A stretch of DNA of 64,000 nt, taken from assembly GCA_030295235.1 (NCBI GenBank), contig AP026131.1:930001-994000 (forward strand). The letters are read 5' to 3'. The position numbers were made by a program, and so were the translations under genes. Below the pieces are notes generated by a model. The model ran no database searches. It was not told where the DNA came from and was given only the letters and a program-made list of their open reading frames with translations. Origin of the DNA: Fistulifera solaris (taxonomy: Eukaryota; Bacillariophyta; Bacillariophyceae; Naviculales; Stauroneidaceae). Below, piece by piece: positions 21,108 to 33,740 of this stretch (its first letter is position 1; each line of letters opens with the position of its first letter).

Positions 21108-23894
21108 ATGCCTAACAACAAGAAAGGAAAGGGCAAGAGCCGCAAGAAGGCGGATTCAGCTGCAGCACGCGACGATGAAGCGTCGCTACTGCAGCGCATT
21201 CAGAGCACCCTTCCCACGTTTCAGGACACCCAGCCAAGATCAAATCATGATTCGACCACCAAAAGCGGTGGATACTATAACCAATACAAAGAAGCTACAT
21301 TGCAGTTTCACAACTGGATGGCAAAATGGGCCTGTCTAAGCGGCAAGATGTCCGCAGTGAATGATTATCGTACTGGAGTGGAGCAGATTCTAAAGAACAA
21401 TTGGTCTGTATTTCTATCGAAACAGGCTGAGAGTTTCATTTTGGCCCCGCCCGAGATTATGGCCAGTTTGACATCGAGCATTCGGTTGCGAGAAAAAGTA
21501 ACAATCAACATTTTTGGGTCGAAAGCTGGAGGCGATCTCGGACACCAGTATATCATCGATGTGCTAAAACATTGTCAAAAAACTCTTCGCTTTGCGAATC
21601 GGATGGCAGCCGCAGTCTATAATACAAGAGATGGCAACGAAAAAATTCATGCGATAGGTGGCCGATTCAGTGCGTTGAAGTTAGACGATGAAGAAGAAGA
21701 AAGCGAAGAAGACTGGAAAGATATCGACCGTGATATCAAGGAAGGCAACTTGCCCACATACACTGGTGTCGAAGTGGAAGAAGAGATTGATATCAGAGAA
21801 ATGCTACTTAAAGGTGACGACCGTTTCCAGGCGATCGCGCTTCTGTACACGATGGATGATCTAATGGGTAACATTCGAGTGCATTACAAGCTTCTTAAGG
21901 ATTACATGAGAGGGGATCGAAACGTGTATCCGTCTTCGAGTTGCGTGCCTTTACTCATGAAATGTGCCGTTGTGGCAAATGTTGCGATCGATACCGTTCA
22001 TCGCGCCGAAAACGAGTTGGCGGTAGAACACCCTCATTTATCCTCCTTTTATCATATTTTGGCGCTAGTAGTTTGGGCGGATGTGATTGCACAAATTAAC
22101 AAGCGAATTGGCAAGACGACGTTGATGAGAGATCCTCACATGACACTTCAATTTGTGGCAGAAGTTATAAAGTGCTCGTTTCGTGAAAGGGATGGATCGG
22201 ATGAAATTTCTCCCATTGCAAAGCGATTCAGCAAGAAGTCAAGCCTGGATATGTCCATTGCCTATGATTACGCAACTCTTATTGATCGGGACACCGATTT
22301 TGAGACTCGGGTGCAGTCGGAAATAGGTCGCGAGAGAGATACGAGCGGTGATACCGACAGACCCCACATGTGGTTGTCTCCTCTCAACTACATTGGAGGT
22401 GATTGCTGCATTATAAATACTCTGCATAGCCTCCAAGCGGTCACCCGCATACTTGGAAACAATCCTACAGCCAGAATTAATACGGGGGGACCGTCATTCG
22501 ACGAAAATACTCGTCCCGCTCGCCGTATTTGGGGCGATCTGGATAGACCATTTATTTCGTGCATTCTAGTGGAATTACACAGAACCTGCAAGAATGTACC
22601 CTTCGAAAAATTTGAGGGTTGGCCATACTTAGTGAATATCCTCGGTTTGTTCTGGCTTTATTTAAAGAGCGATCCGACAAAACCGGTGCCAATTGCTTTA
22701 TGCTTTGGTATGCATGCGATTTTAATGTCTATTTTTGTTCTTCAAGGAGACGGTGATCTGGCGCGAGTCGCTGCGTCCGCCAAGAGATCTTATAATTTGG
22801 TGTTTGAACAATGGCAGAATGGTGACTCTTCCGATTATGATATTATGGTTTACCAAGAATTTCACAGATACTCTTGCTTCGCGGGGATCGCTAAGCCCTT
22901 TATCCTATCTCCCAGGATCGATCCGGTTGCCACCGAGATGCTAGCTTTTGGAACCCGCTCATTGGAGGGGAATATATGCTTTTGCGACGTATATAGGTTC
23001 CATCTGCCTGGGGTGTTCGGTCGTTGATTCGTCAGCCCAATTAAGGTCTTCCTTCACTTGTATAACGGCCTCAGACTCCATGACCCTACCTTGAATATCC
23101 CATTCCTACATAATCTGGATTTGGTTTTTGAGAACGTGAAAGCAATTTGGGTTGATGGGAAGCCAGAAAGGGGATTTTGTTGCCAAAAGTTCTTGATTTC
23201 CTTTGGACTGAACGACAAACCAGCTACCCGTCTAGCATCTATATACAGAGCAAGCAAAGAGAGTTTCCCTATCGGTTGTAAGGTTGCCTCAAGTCGTATC
23301 AAGAGGTAAGGCGTTTTTCGCTGGTCTAGAAGTATTGGAACAGTAGGAAATTCTGCTAACAGAAGAGCTGGCTTACACAGACATTCGTACCGAATTCTTC
23401 CTCAAGATGTGAGTGTCTCTTATCGACGCCTTGTCGAGCAGAACTTCGATCCCGATGATTTAGAGAGCGTCTTCATAGAGTCCGACGGAGGCGGTGCTAG
23501 TAGCTATGAAGCTATCCTTCGTAGAACTATCTTTGATATGTACGAAGAGAAGGATAGTATTCTTCGAGTGAACTTCTCGACAGTCGGACTTACTTTGGTA
23601 GAGTTCATGAACGCTCTGGCCGATCACATGGGCTGGTCGACTATGATCGAAGATGCTGTTCAAAAGAAAAGGAGAGGAGGTGACACGACGAGCCCCACCA
23701 TGGCGTTGAAACACCAAGCGTTGACCGATATGTGGGGAGGACTTATGTCGTTCCTCGACAGAAACCCTGATGAGCAGTTGATTCCGCAATTCAATGTTGA
23801 TCGGGTATCGGCCTTTACCAAGGAATATTTTGAACAGTTAGAGGAAACGCGGTACATCTTCTTTGTCGACGAGGAGCAGCCATCGAATGCATAG
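21108..23894 (+). CDS. DUF6604-like large protein of unknown function
   Basis: Three exons, 21108-22988, 23046-23305 and 23381-23894, with introns of 57 and 75 bp. The spliced length is 2655 nt, 884 residues, which supports the model. A basic N-terminus (KKGKGKSRKKADS) may be a nuclear signal. Residues about 56-190 (YNQYKEATLQFHNWM, VNDYRTGVEQIL, ILAPPEIMASLTSSIRLRE, HQYIIDVLKHCQKTLR) match my memory of the DUF6604 domain known from fungi. An acidic segment (LDDEEEESEEDWKDID) follows. The remainder is helical and unassigned, and could be a helical scaffold. No catalytic motif is seen. A decayed copy sits just upstream, so the locus has duplicated. Confidence 0.75.
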
Positions 23895-24822
23895 TTCTTA
23901 AAATTCGGGTACATGTATGGATAAAAATAGAGAATACATTAGTTGTATGTATCCAATCCTGTTGCATCGTTCACGTACGCATCTCAGCAAGAGCTCGCTA
24001 CCGAGTTTCTCGAGGTAGAATTGCAAAGGCAGGTACACAACGGCAAATTTCATTTCCAGAGCGCATGAGCGTGACATATAGTGTGATCAATGTTGCTATA
24101 GTGACAAACGCCTAGAGTCTATCAACAAATGCACCGTGATGAAGGCAAATTCTTAAAAAGAATCGACACTTGCTGCCGCCGGTTGAAAAAAGTCGCCTTT
24201 GGCTCAACCGTTTCAATTCGTCGACGGAGACATCATCGGGAGCGCGAATCGCAAACACCGCAACAGCGATGCGCATTCTCTAGGCTACAAGTACTTGACC
24301 GTTTATGCATCCTACTTTATTCCAATGTACGAAGGCGAATGAAAGCAAACACAAGGTAAAGGGAGCTCCGCCTTCATTATTTTTCTCAAAAATTCAAACG
24401 AGAGCAAGGCGGACGTTTTTTATGTTTTTTGAATACATAGATGAAGTTCTTTGTTTAGCACAACGGTTTGCAACGGATAATAAAGAGGGTAGTTTTGCGC
24501 AATATTTTGCGCCTCGGTCGTCACTTCGTCCGCACGGCGTCCGTCAACGCAAAAATAAGGCTTAGACGTAACGATGCGAGGAGGCGCACTTGAAGGTAAA
24601 CAATACTAGAGTGCGCCTTAGCTTGTTTTCACAGCATTTGCAAGTCTCAATCAACCTGTTGTCAAGATTCGAACCAAGTTAATAGAGTGCTTTGTAGATC
24701 TTCGGAGTGGCTGGATATTTTTCTGGAGTGATAAAGGATCACTTATTCAGCAAGTATTTGGGTGAATTTCAATCAAAGTTAAATCGTTTTCCCGTGTTTG
24801 AAGGCACCATAAAACAGCAATC
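23895..24822. other. Intergenic region, about 930 bp
   Basis: Longest gene-free stretch without repeats in the first half of the window. Short open frames at 24129-24360 and 24305-24565 have no recognisable protein features and are not called. It includes the promoter and 5' leader of the kinase gene. Confidence 0.4.
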
Positions 24823-27800
24823 ATGACAGGCGATGCGGATGAAGCGGCTCAGCGAGGAAATTTGGTAAAGTCGGTATCACGAGATGCGGAAGTATCTGTT
24901 TCTAGCGCTCAAACGCAAACCCGGTTCAGCTTTTACAATGCGGAGGAATTTACGACAAGGGAAGAACCCAATCCGCATCGTTTTAATTTTTATAATGAGG
25001 AGCTGCAAAGACAAGTTGCAGCACAAACGGCATCTAAATTGGAAGAACCTTTGATTCAAGCATCCGAGGGACACGCAACTTTGAACTCTCCGCAGAATAA
25101 TCCGGATTCAATCGAAATACTTCGCTCTCTCCAACAGCATGAACAGCAAAGGTTAACAGTACTCGACAATCATGTCGATGAAGCGTTAGAGGTGTCTACT
25201 GAGAAGTCGAATCCTTATGAAGATGCAATAAAAGAAGCTCTGGCGCTCTTGAGAAAACATCGCGACCCGAGTAGCTCTGCTAGCTCACTGGATGGTCACA
25301 TGACGACGAGTTCCTTCTCTCCTTCCCTGTCAGGCAGACCCGCTGCCATTGATACCAATCCAATCGGTCACAATCTAGATCACGGAGACAATTTATTCAA
25401 CCCGACAACAACAAATTTGCCACTGTATTCACAATCCACTGCTTTAGATGCGGCGTTCTACCCATCGACGGATGTCATGACGCCCGGATCGATCTCAGCT
25501 CCTGGTGACGCCTACCAGGCGGAAATCGAGGCTCGTCGACGACAACGACAGGAACGCATGGCGAAATATGCTACCCGATTGGCGGAACTCAAGCAAGAGA
25601 ATGGCACGGTCGCGTCGTCATCGTCGCAGCTCGAGAGAACGGAAGACGAAAGTGAACATTTAGGTCTTGTTGCACCAACAACACCCGCTTTAGAACTTTC
25701 TTCTTCCGTATATCGACTGCCATCGCAACCATACGTTGCTTTTCCTTCGAACCAAATACCACACGTTGCATCTGGGTTGACAACAACAAGTCGGATAGAC
25801 GGATATCATCAACAACAAGTTCAACTCGGGGTAGAAAAGGTGCTGCTCGCTATTCTTGACCGGGCCAATAGCGGAAGTTTAGGACAGCAGCAAACGTCAC
25901 CTTTGACGAGTGGATGGCGTCAGGAAGAGAAAAAGTCACGTTCCGATGAAGCTGAACCTATTCGACAACGACAAGACGACGATGACGCCGATCCACTTGT
26001 TCAGGCAATGTCTGAACTTTTACAAAAGCCACCAGCTCCAATGTTTACGGATGATTTACCGTTGATGGAAAGAGAGGAATTGGAGCAAACTCTGGCTCTT
26101 GATTCCTTCAATGAAACCACGTTAAACGCAGGTGAAATTGCTGAGGAATCACCAACTGTACATATCCCGGAAGAAGCATTTCCTTCTGAATTGAGGCTAA
26201 CACACTCTGGCCCGGGACCGGAAGCTCACGCCGAACTGGATCGCATGATTGAAGAAGTCCTTAAGAAGAATTCCGAAGGCGCTGACAGCTGTGACTCCTC
26301 AGATATGTATACTTCTGATCCGATCAACCAACGAGTAAGGCGAATTTTAACAGCTAGCAGCAGTAACGAAGTATCTGATGGTAATCCTAACCAAGAAGAA
26401 AGCGAAAGTCTTTTGCAAGATGAAGAAGATTCCGAGATTCATGATTCAGCAGGGCTTATTGATTCGATAGACGATGTTCTCGACGTCGGAAGCGACAATG
26501 AGAATCGCTACGACGAAGAGACAAATTCTGAAATTGATACCGACAATCCAACTGTTATGAATGGTGTACTGGGGCCCCTTAGTACATTGGCTGGTGGGAC
26601 GACAGGAGTGGTGCTTGAATCAGACTCTTCGGAGGAGTCTCCGTCTCTTTTGACTCAATTTCTGCCGTGGCGCGAAACTTTGTTGCTGGAGTCTCGAGCA
26701 GTAGTGATAGTGAAGCATGTTCATCTGGTACAGAATCTTCTGGAGCACAGAGCAAAGAGAAGTCCCGGACGTACGAGCTGATGAATACATTGTTTGCTCA
26801 TTTAATCTCAGCAGAACTTCCTAAAACCAAGAAAAGATTGTATGACCGGATTCCTTCGTGGGACGAATCAAACCCAGACGAACTGGGATATCGTGTCATT
26901 CGGCTTACGTCGGAACAATTAGAAGAAGTACAAGAGGAGTATGAACTTGAAATGCGTGCGCGTCGAACAGAAAAAGAAAAGCTCGGAGACAATTCATTGG
27001 AAGATGACTTAGAGCACGCAGAGGAGCAGTTGAAAATAGAGGAACGTCTTAAGAAAGCAAATGAGAGTGATGATGGCTTCTTTTCTGCCTGGTCAAAAGA
27101 TTTTAAAGAGTCGGACTGTTTGCAAGAGTTTCCAGGGGTCAAGCCAACTGGTCGCGGTGAGATGGGCGATTTGGAGTTTTTCTGTCTCCCCATTATCTTC
27201 AAATCACACGTTACAGGTTTCGAACCCACGAAAGATATCTATCTTGAAGCAGGAAATATCGTAGCGGGACAGTATCTTGTTGAAGGAGAAATGGGCAGCG
27301 CAGCTTTCAGTACAGCCTACCGGTGTATTGATCTTAATTCAGTGGGCGACGGTCCTGATGGGCATGAAGAAGTGTGCCTGAAAGTTATCAAGAACACTAA
27401 AGATTTCTTTGATCAATCGTTAGACGAGATAAAGATTTTGGAGTTACTGCGACAGACTGGTATGTGTGATCAGAAAAACATCTTGAAGATGAAAACCTTT
27501 TTCTACCATCGCGAGCATTTAATCATTGTCACCGAACTTCTTCGACAAAATCTATTTGAATTCGGAAAGTTTATTACTGACAATGACGAAGAGCCATACT
27601 TCACGATTCCCAGGTTGAGCTATATCACTCGACAATGTCTGGTTGCTCTTGATTTCGTTCACAAGATTGGGCTTGTTCATTCCGACATCAAACCGGAAAA
27701 CATTCTTTTGGCTAGCTACAGTCGAGCAAAGATAAAAGTGATTGATTTTGGAAGCTCTTGCTATTTGACCGACAGGCAATCGTCGTATATCCAATCTCGA

Positions 27801-28369
27801 TCCTACAGAGCACCTGAGGTGGTACTTGGCCTGCCATACGACGGGAGAATCGACATTTGGTCGCTAGGGTGTGTAGTCGCAGAGATGTTTACAGGAGAGG
27901 TAACATTTCAGAATGATTCTGTTGTTTCAATGTTGAGTCGAATTGAAGCGATTTGCGGTCCTGTTCCAAAGCGAATGATCAGTCAGGGTCGCCAGAGCGG
28001 TACATTCTACACCTCTAGTTGTTTACTCTACGAAAAGGTGAAGAAATCACGGAAAGATAGCGATGACTCGCAAAGTGGCAATGACAGGAGTTCAAACGGA
28101 AGCGAGAGCGAAAGTTATCATTTCGACATATTTCAGCCCAAAAGACTACTCTTGCCGCCCGATTAGGCTTTGCTGCAGATCTGATGCGTGACTATGATGC
28201 TGGAAAACAGTTATCGCGAGAGCAGAAAAAACAAGCTGTGTTTGTTGATTTCGTTCGCTCCTTGCTGACCATTGATCCAGAAAAGCGACCAACCGCCGAA
28301 GAAGCCTTGAAGCACCCATGGATGGAATACGCGGCAACTTTGACTGAAGCGGACATAAAGTATCCTTGA
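24823..28369 (+). CDS. DYRK-family dual-specificity protein kinase
   Basis: A long acidic, Ser/Gln-rich, probably disordered N-terminus (about 800 residues) with a repeated motif (RFSFYNAEEF / RFNFYNEELQ) precedes a CMGC kinase domain at residues about 810-1170. The catalytic loop is HSDIKPENILL and the Mg-binding motif is DFGSSCY. The activation segment is SYIQSRSYRAPEV, whose Tyr is the DYRK autophosphorylation site. IDIWSLGC follows, then the closing helix DPEKRPTAEEALKHPW. The VAIK lysine is in CLKVIK. The Gly loop is atypical (EGEMGSAAFSTAY). Two frame changes are present, near 26655 and at the AAAA run at 28140-28143. The latter restores QPKKTTLAARLGFAADLMRD with one added A. The repaired length is about 1182 residues. 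Regulation of growth or the cell cycle is typical of the family. Confidence 0.88.
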
Positions 28370-28486
28370 TGGATGATTTGTCAATAAAACGTAATTAGGA
28401 ATTGTTGCCTAGCACACATTTAGTAGATTACCAATGAATTCTAGAGTTAAACATTGCGTTCTTGTTTACAAAGACCGCAAGATCGT

Positions 28487-30087
28487 TTACACCGCACCAT
28501 GGGTCATCATTACATTCGCAACACGCATGAAGCCAAGAACGGTTGCCCCCGTGTAAAGGTCGCCACGGGCATTGAATTCAGCTGCAGTTCGTTTGACATC
28601 TTGGTAGATTCTACCGACGTGTTTTGCGAGTTCTTCATCTGTTGCTCCAGTTCCCATTGCATGCACAATGCACGAACCGGTAAGTGTCATGACGTGCGGT
28701 CCGTATAACATGCCGCGTTTCTTAAGAGCGGCGCGTCCTTTGCTCGTGACACAAGATTGCGCACCTTCAATGATGCCTTGGCAGCCATTGTCAGCTAGCT
28801 TATTCACAGCAGCTTCGTCAATACTGTCCATGCCTTCACAGGGAAAGCAAAGATCACAAGCGATGTCCATAATATTCTCCGGATTATTGAACTCTGCGGT
28901 TGTGCTGGAGATGATGTATCGTCCTAGCAATGCCCCTCTCTCCTCCTTAATTTTGTTGACCGTCTTTAAGCTACCTTCCGAGATACCATCCGGTTCGTAC
29001 ACATGCCCACTTGCATCAGAAAATGTGATCGGAATCGCCCCAAATGATAACAATTTGGCAGCCAGGGAGCGAGCAACTTTGTCGCTGCCCATGATCAAGC
29101 ACTGCTTGCCTTTCAAACTGTCTTTCTTGTCTTGAAGCATCTCATTCGCAAAGTGTGCAATTCCGAATCCAGGCGACTGCGAACAAATACATACAATGAG
29201 CGATGACGAAAATAAAAGCCTGTACAAGTTGTAATGCTCACCTCAGGGAAGTCGGCTGACATGAAGTAGCGCCCCGCGACGCTGGCTTTCGGGTTGATAC
29301 GCTTGTACTGGCCAAACATGTAGCCCATTTCTTCCTCCGAAACGCCGCTACCCATGTAAGGGAAATCCTGTTCAGGACCCAAATACTTGGATAGTTCTGT
29401 CATATACGATTGACAGAAGCGCTGCAACTCAGCTTCAGATTTGTCGAGAGGGTTAAAGTCAGAGCCACCCACGGCAGCCCCGGCATCGAAGCCCGTCAAT
29501 GCGTTCGAGAAGACGGTGTTGAAGCTCAGAGACTTGATAATCGAATTGGTGATATGGGAGCCAAAGTGCAAGCTTCCCTGGTAAGGACCAAGAGAACTAC
29601 TGTACTGAATACGGTAACCTCGGTTCATTCGGATAACGCCGGTATCATCAATCCACGAGACACGAAATTGAATGTAGCGTTCCGGCTCCATGAGCGTTTT
29701 TGCCAAGAAAGCATACTTCGGATTTCTGTCAAAAACCGGAGATAGACACATCATTTTGCTCGAAATAGAATCGATAAACTCGCGATCGTACAAGTCACGA
29801 CGTTTGGCTTCTTTGATGAGGAGCTGGGCCGCCTCATTTCCTGTTTTGAAGCGGACGTCACCCTGACGACGAAACAAAGGCTTGTTGCGCCATCCTTTGC
29901 TGATTTTCATCGTCTGGTGGACACCTTCTTCAGAAGTGACCAACGATTTACGAGGACTATCCTGCAGGGACGACGAAAAGCTTCGTGACGCTGCCGGCAT
30001 GGTCGGCATCGCGGTGGACAGCGCAACTCGCTTGGTCGCGACGGATCTGGCGGTAGCGATTCGCAAAGCGGCTCGCGAGAACATCAT
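28487..30087 (-). CDS. Glutamate-dehydrogenase-like protein lacking catalytic residues, mitochondrial
   Basis: Two exons, 29242-30087 and 28487-29176, with a 65-bp GT-AG intron. The spliced length is 1536 nt, 511 residues. The Arg/Ala-rich start (MMFSRAALRIATARSVATKR) is a typical mitochondrial presequence. Full-length homology to hexameric NADP-type glutamate dehydrogenase is clear: FRVSWIDDTGVIRMNRGYR, SIIKSLSF, GGSDFNP, RFCQSYMTELSKYLG, EMGYMFGQYKRI. Yet the active-site positions differ. PYKGGLRF is PYQGSLHF, the FKNSLT lysine is Ser (VFSNALT), GGGKGG is GAAVGG, and PAGDIGVG is PYMGSGVS. The dinucleotide motif GSGNVA is GSDKVA. The reading frame is intact, so it is probably an expressed non-catalytic homologue. 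Confidence 0.88.
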
Positions 30088-30515
30088 TGTCACAGCAGTA
30101 ATACAATACTTTGCTGAAGGGTTGAGTGTAAGCAAACGGTTGCTTCTGGAATAAAGTTATTGTTCGATTTTCTCGTTGCAAAACGCCATGTGAATGTGAT
30201 GGCACTCCTATCCTTGAGAGCCGGAGGTTGTCGAGACGCTTGTCGCTTGTCGCTTGTCTAAACTGGGCACTGCGCTGCTCTGCTTGTTCGGTTTCTGAAC
30301 GGATGTACACTCCAAGCTATAGAGTATAAAAATCTTCGCTTCTTTTTGTGGAAAGAAGGTACAGTAGTCGTATGTAGCTTCTATACTGGCTTAACCAGAA
30401 TAGAAGATCCGTTGGTCACGAGTTGAGAGTATCCTAGATTCTAGATGAGGCAACCACTTTTTATTACTGTTAGTTCGAACCCTCTCGATATTGCTTCTTC
30501 TAAACAAACCGTCTT
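30088..30515. other. Intergenic region between gene pairs
   Basis: An in-frame extension of the GDH-like gene to 30135 is possible, but the Met at 30087 starts the better presequence. The rest contains no recognisable gene. Confidence 0.35.
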
Positions 30516-33422
30516 CTATATTTTACCATGAGCAAGATCATCGTAATTGTCAATGCGGACTGCTCCGACCGCTTCCATGTCAACGATTCGCGTAAAGGAA
30601 CGAATCGGAGTGCTCGACAAAATTCCCATCCAAACATCGATTGCACTGGATGACGAAACAAAGGTCAGATCGATGAATGTGCAGCCAATCTTCACTATCG
30701 TACACTTACCTAGGATCTCGTGGTTTCGGTAAAACCGGAAGAGCCTTTTCTCCATTTTTCTTTTCGACCCAGTCATCCCCCGACGCAAAATCGTCGCCGT
30801 TAGGTTCATCATATCGTTCTTGTCGCTCCTGTGGAAACTTCTCAATGTCTTCGGCCACACCTTCTTCGGGTACTCCGAATCCATTGTGATCCGCATCGAC
30901 GTCAGCCTCGTCAGCTTCTTCGGCGACACCGTCGTCCGTTGCCTTGTCTTCATCCACTTTACTATCCTCACCTTCCTCGACCTCTTCGAGACGCCTTGCA
31001 TCAGTCTCATCAAGACGACGCTGTTCTTCTGCAGAAGGGTTCCCTTTGCGATCAAGCTCGTTGGATCCGACATCACTGTTCTCGTCAATCGTCTCAACTT
31101 CTTCGCCAATCCACCAGGGTTCATGGCCGGTCTTTTTGGCAATTACCCGGCTCCACATATCGTGCAACCCAGAAATGAATTCGAACGCGGCTTCATCCGA
31201 CGACGAACCCCATTGAAGAACTTCTCCGTATATATCGCATCGAAATAGACGCCCATCATCGTTACTCAATGAATGAACGATTAGCGAAGAATCTATACGC
31301 TGGGAGAACCCGTCGCCGGACATTTCATCCACCAATGCGATCCGAACCATACGGTACGCGTGATGCTGTACTTGATCCTGCCAACTCGTCACATTCCACC
31401 GTATGTTAGATATATGGCCTTCCTTGCGTTTCCCGACAAGCATAGCAGTAGTACCCCGGATATTCTTTTCGTTAAATGGCTGCATTCCACTTTCTTTGAG
31501 AAGCTTCGGTACACTGTTCAAAATGATATCAGGATCGCAGTAAATAGCTTGTTTGGTGGCTACACTAAAGAACAATCCCGGGGATAGTTTTGGAAGCAGC
31601 ATTAAAGCATCGTTCTTCCTCGAATGTTCCGAAAGGTGGACCGGAATCAAACGCCAGAAACCATGCTGTACGATGTGGTCATCGCCCTTTAAGGATAACA
31701 GCTTCTGGTACAGGACACTGCGTTCGGAAACAAAAGCGACATTGCAATTACCGCTTCCTCCGTTGCTATCTTCAACAAAAGGATGTGACTTATCCGACAC
31801 ACTCACCACTGTGGATGGGAGTAACGATAAATCATCTTCCAGCGCAATCGTGTACATGACGGCTCGACATCCGCTCGTGAGCGCTCTCGTGTACGTGAGG
31901 ACATCGTCCCAGAAGGTAGGAATGCACTGCGATTCGTGAGCACATTCCGAGGCACACGGAAAGACCGGCGTCCCTTTCAGACAAGCTGTATCGTATCGCG
32001 AACACGAAATGGACCCCTTACTAGCAATATGCCGCGATGGAGCAAACAGTTTACTGTTCTCCGCGGGTCTTGAGCCATAGGGGTACGTTCGTTCGTAATG
32101 CCAGGCCAGAAGCTGTTCCAGTCCATCCTTTAACTCGACTCGAGGAGAAAAACCCAACAGCGACTCGACCCGAGACATTGAGGCAAACGATGCCGTCGGC
32201 GGCTCTTGCGTCGCATCTTCAACTTGAGGGACACCAGGAAACAAATCCACTAAATGCTTTCCAATGGTTCGTAGCGTGGTCCCTTGACCCGATCCGACAT
32301 TAATCACGACGGGTCGCGGTTCACTTTTCCTACTTTCACTGCTCAACAGGGGTCGGAATTGCATAGCCGACATGACGGCATCGATAGCATCATCAATGTA
32401 TAAATAATCTCGAATATCGTCCAGGTCGGACATGGCATACGGATATTTCGCTTTATCGTCGGGAAGAATGATCGGTGACTCACCCGCGACGATGCGTTCG
32501 GCCATTTCAAATGTCGGACTACCGGGAAGACCCCAAGGACCGTAAATATGAAAGAATCGAAGGCCCACGGAATAAATACCATCCATTTCATAATAAGTTC
32601 GTGCCATGATCTCATCCAGTAGTTTTGAAACGCCGACCAAAGTTGCGGGCGTGGTGACGGGATCTTGCTCTCGAAACGGAGGTTGAAATGCGTCATGATT
32701 CCCGTTGGCGGACGGCGCCAACGTGGTATTGGCTTTGTGATTGTAGATTTCGGACGAAGACGCGTAAACGAAATGCGGTTGTCGTCGTTCCGGGTGTTTC
32801 TTTGTAAACGACTTGATTTGTTCCAAAATCGCTTCCATCATGCCCGCTTTCGGTTGTCCCTTAATACGTGGTATTATTTGCAGCTTTTGCTCGTCCACTT
32901 GTTCTTTTCATTCACATAACCGCGATGATAATGATCGGCAAAATGCACGACATGACTAATATCCGAATGTTGTTGAAAAATATGCGCGAGCACGGGAACT
33001 TCTCCCGAATCGTAATATTCCGGAATGGACGGTCGTAAATCGACGCGATAAAACGATGCCGTGACACCCAAGGTTTGTAAGACGCGAAAAGCGCGTTGTC
33101 GCTTGAATTCAAAGAGAGCCAAATCTTGATCGGTGCGGATTCCCATGGGGAGTGACGGTCCCAACGTCCCAAAGCCCTTGTCCATCGAATCTATGCAGAT
33201 GATCTTTTTCGGTCGGTACGTTCGATACAAGGCAATCGCTAGTTCGGAACCAAGAAAACCTGCGGCGCCGGTAATGACAATAACGGATTCGGGGCCTAAT
33301 GCGTCGGCTGGAACTTCATGACTGGCGGAACGAAGAAGAAGGCCGACCAGAAGAAGCAGAAACAACCCCAGTTTACTCGCCGAAAATCGGCGATTTGAGC
33401 TTGCTGGGTGTCTCATTTTCAA
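30516..33422 (-). CDS. SDR/nucleotide-sugar-epimerase-like protein with Cys-rich C-terminal domain
   Basis: About 947 residues. The N-terminus is a signal/anchor (LGLFLLLLVGLLLRSAS). An extended SDR domain follows: dinucleotide motif ITGAAGFLGSELA, ASSSEIYN, GLRFFHIYGPWGLPG, YLYIDDAIDAVM and INVGSGQGTTLR, close to UDP-glucuronate 4-epimerases. The catalytic YxxxK position reads VGVSK, so the Tyr is replaced by Val. The C-terminal half holds Cys pairs (CSRYDTACLKG, FPCASECAHESQC, FWDDV) and a Glu/Asp-rich tail. A 64-bp intron lies at 30646-30709. One frame change occurs at an A-run near 32895, and the length fits one missing base. It is head-to-head with a paralogue at 33741. It is probably a Golgi/ER luminal protein. 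Confidence 0.78.
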
Positions 33423-33740
33423 ACAAATAAGAGTGATTTGTTCTTAATCTCACCGCGGTAGCATGAGGAAAGGAAAAGAACGTAATGTAGCTGTGAAACA
33501 ATAATGTCAATAGAACGAGCCGTTGTCCATGGTCGATCGCCTATTGTCCTCGTCGCCTCCGTCTTTTTTTTCAACAAAACGGACGACGCTCAGTACTGTC
33601 GCATCGTGTTCATTTGAAAAAGATGTCTGTTGGATACCGTGTGACTTACCAACGGAAATTTGCTCATTTTGTTGGAAATAGTAACATACTATAATGCTTA
33701 TACAAGTTAAACGTTGAGGGATTATTTATGAGTAGTCGTT
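33423..33740. promoter_or_regulatory. Bidirectional promoter region of a divergent paralogue pair
   Basis: 318 bp between the start codons of two related genes transcribed away from each other. No coding sequence is seen. Coordinated expression from this shared region is inferred from the arrangement. Confidence 0.45.

Noticed and set aside
24640-24700. Possible tRNA T-arm (GGTTCGAATC on the minus strand)
   Set aside because: Flanking bases cannot pair as a T-stem and no anticodon or acceptor stem is found.
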